Shown here piece after piece: positions 63,551 through 64,000 of a DNA stretch of 64,000 nucleotides. The DNA comes from Caryophanales bacterium UBA5603 (GTDB lineage Bacteria > Bacillota_I > Bacilli_A > Izemoplasmatales > Hujiaoplasmataceae). Where the stretch lies: contig DILB01000002.1 in NCBI GenBank assembly GCA_002424815.1, positions 1 through 64,000 on the forward strand, written 5' to 3'. Position 1 is the stretch's first letter; each line of letters starts with the position of its first letter. A program made the position numbers and the translations under genes. The notes under the pieces are model-generated. The model was not told the origin of the DNA. It saw nothing but the letters and a program-made list of their open reading frames with translations, and did not search any database.

Positions 63551-64000
63551 TACAAAACACCAGCCTTAAGTAGTTCTTTGATTTTATCAAGCGATCTTAC
63601 TTCACCCAAATATTTACCCATATCTCGAAGATATATCTCATTTGTGATTGGGTCATTGGTTCCAACACATTCCTCTGGAATATAGGCTAGATAATCGAGG
63701 TTGTATGCGTCAAGAACCGTCGCATAAATACAATTATTGGTTTTGGTGCCAACAACAATCAACTGTGTAATTCCTTTTTCTTTAAGCATAACATCCAATG
63801 TTGTTTGAAAGAAAGAGCTATACTTATGTTTTTTTATTATAAGGTCTTCTTTGCGAATGTCTAAACGTTCATCGATGTCATTACCTCCACTGCCTTCGAA
63901 ACAGCACTCTCTTGTTTTCTTTACACTCTTTGCAATTGTTTCGGGAGTCACAGTGTGTTGAATGTAGACGATTTGACATTCGTATTTTCTCGCCTCTTCA
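63550..64000 (-). CDS. Isochorismatase-like (cysteine) hydrolase, partial at window edge
   Basis: The C-terminal 149 codons are present; the frame stays open to the right end of the window, so the true start lies beyond it. An internal GTG at 63951 is not the start, because upstream codons (ARKYECQIVYIQHT) continue the family pattern. Seen: a KHKYSSFF strand with the catalytic Lys, and VVGTKTNNCIYATVLDAY with the catalytic Cys. The family includes nicotinamidases, ureidoacrylate and other amidohydrolases. It is the first visible gene of the six-gene operon. Substrate is unknown. Confidence 0.88.
   Translation of the reverse strand, partial: EEARKYECQIVYIQHTVTPETIAKSVKKTRECCFEGSGGNDIDERLDIRKEDLIIKKHKYSSFFQTTLDVMLKEKGITQLIVVGTKTNNCIYATVLDAYNLDYLAYIPEECVGTNDPITNEIYLRDMGKYLGEVRSLDKIKELLKAGVL

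Noticed and set aside
63550..63951. GTG at 63951 as the start of the isochorismatase-like gene
   Set aside because: The frame continues upstream to the window edge with family-like residues and the catalytic Asp would lie further upstream, so the gene is truncated by the window.

Overview
The window is low-GC bacterial chromosome using the standard code: TGA is a genuine stop (for example the end of the CotH gene at 8713, directly before a terminator). Shine-Dalgarno sites are strong, promoters have TTGACA/TATAAT consensus, and all nine tRNA genes encode CCA. Class II and class III ribonucleotide reductases, lysine fermentation, methylglyoxal synthase and MATE/ABC exporters fit a fermentative anaerobe of the Firmicutes or the free-living Mollicutes-related lineages (Izemoplasma, Haloplasma or Acholeplasma type). 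That placement is inference; there is no rRNA in the window.

Layout. 0-15 kb holds mostly single genes: an AAA/DUF4143 ATPase, class II RNR (nrdJ), a GGDEF/EAL protein, a CotH lipoprotein, a pirin, a SOUL protein with two small membrane proteins, an Old Yellow Enzyme, and a GNAT/DUF819 pair. 16.0-17.5 kb is a uracil permease gene behind a PyrR-type attenuator, followed by exonuclease III. 18.4-27.2 kb is the centrepiece: a lysine riboswitch ahead of ten tightly packed genes (R-hydratase, atoD, atoA, kal, kce, kdd, kamA, kamB-like, kamD, kamE) that ferment lysine to acetoacetate, ammonia and crotonyl-CoA/butyryl-CoA-level products. The riboswitch P1 strand is also the 5' arm of the terminator, so it should be a genetic ON switch. 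27-36.5 kb has a DNA glycosylase, tRNA-Glu-Val-Thr, a MATE exporter, a phosphodiesterase, mgsA, tRNA-Tyr, a second CotH lipoprotein and nrdDG. 36.5-38.4 kb is about 1.9 kb of extremely AT-rich DNA with no gene.

38.4-58.5 kb holds an MFS transporter, an ABC-F protein, a diguanylate cyclase, a PlsC-like acyltransferase, a TPR regulator, a PHP phosphatase, a second AT-rich gene-poor kilobase, a small HMA-domain protein, tRNA-Trp, a U32-family protein, a BmrCD-like heterodimeric ABC exporter, an EF-G paralogue and a DegV protein. 58.6-59.0 kb is a tRNA-His-Gln-Lys-Leu array. From 64.0 back to 59.15 kb on the minus strand runs a compact operon: isochorismatase-like hydrolase (cut by the window edge), PfkB kinase, nucleoside phosphorylase, BtpA/SgcQ barrel, iron alcohol dehydrogenase and TrpA-like barrel. 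It matches no pathway I recognise and is the best candidate for an undescribed catabolic system, probably of a nucleoside or nucleoside-like compound.
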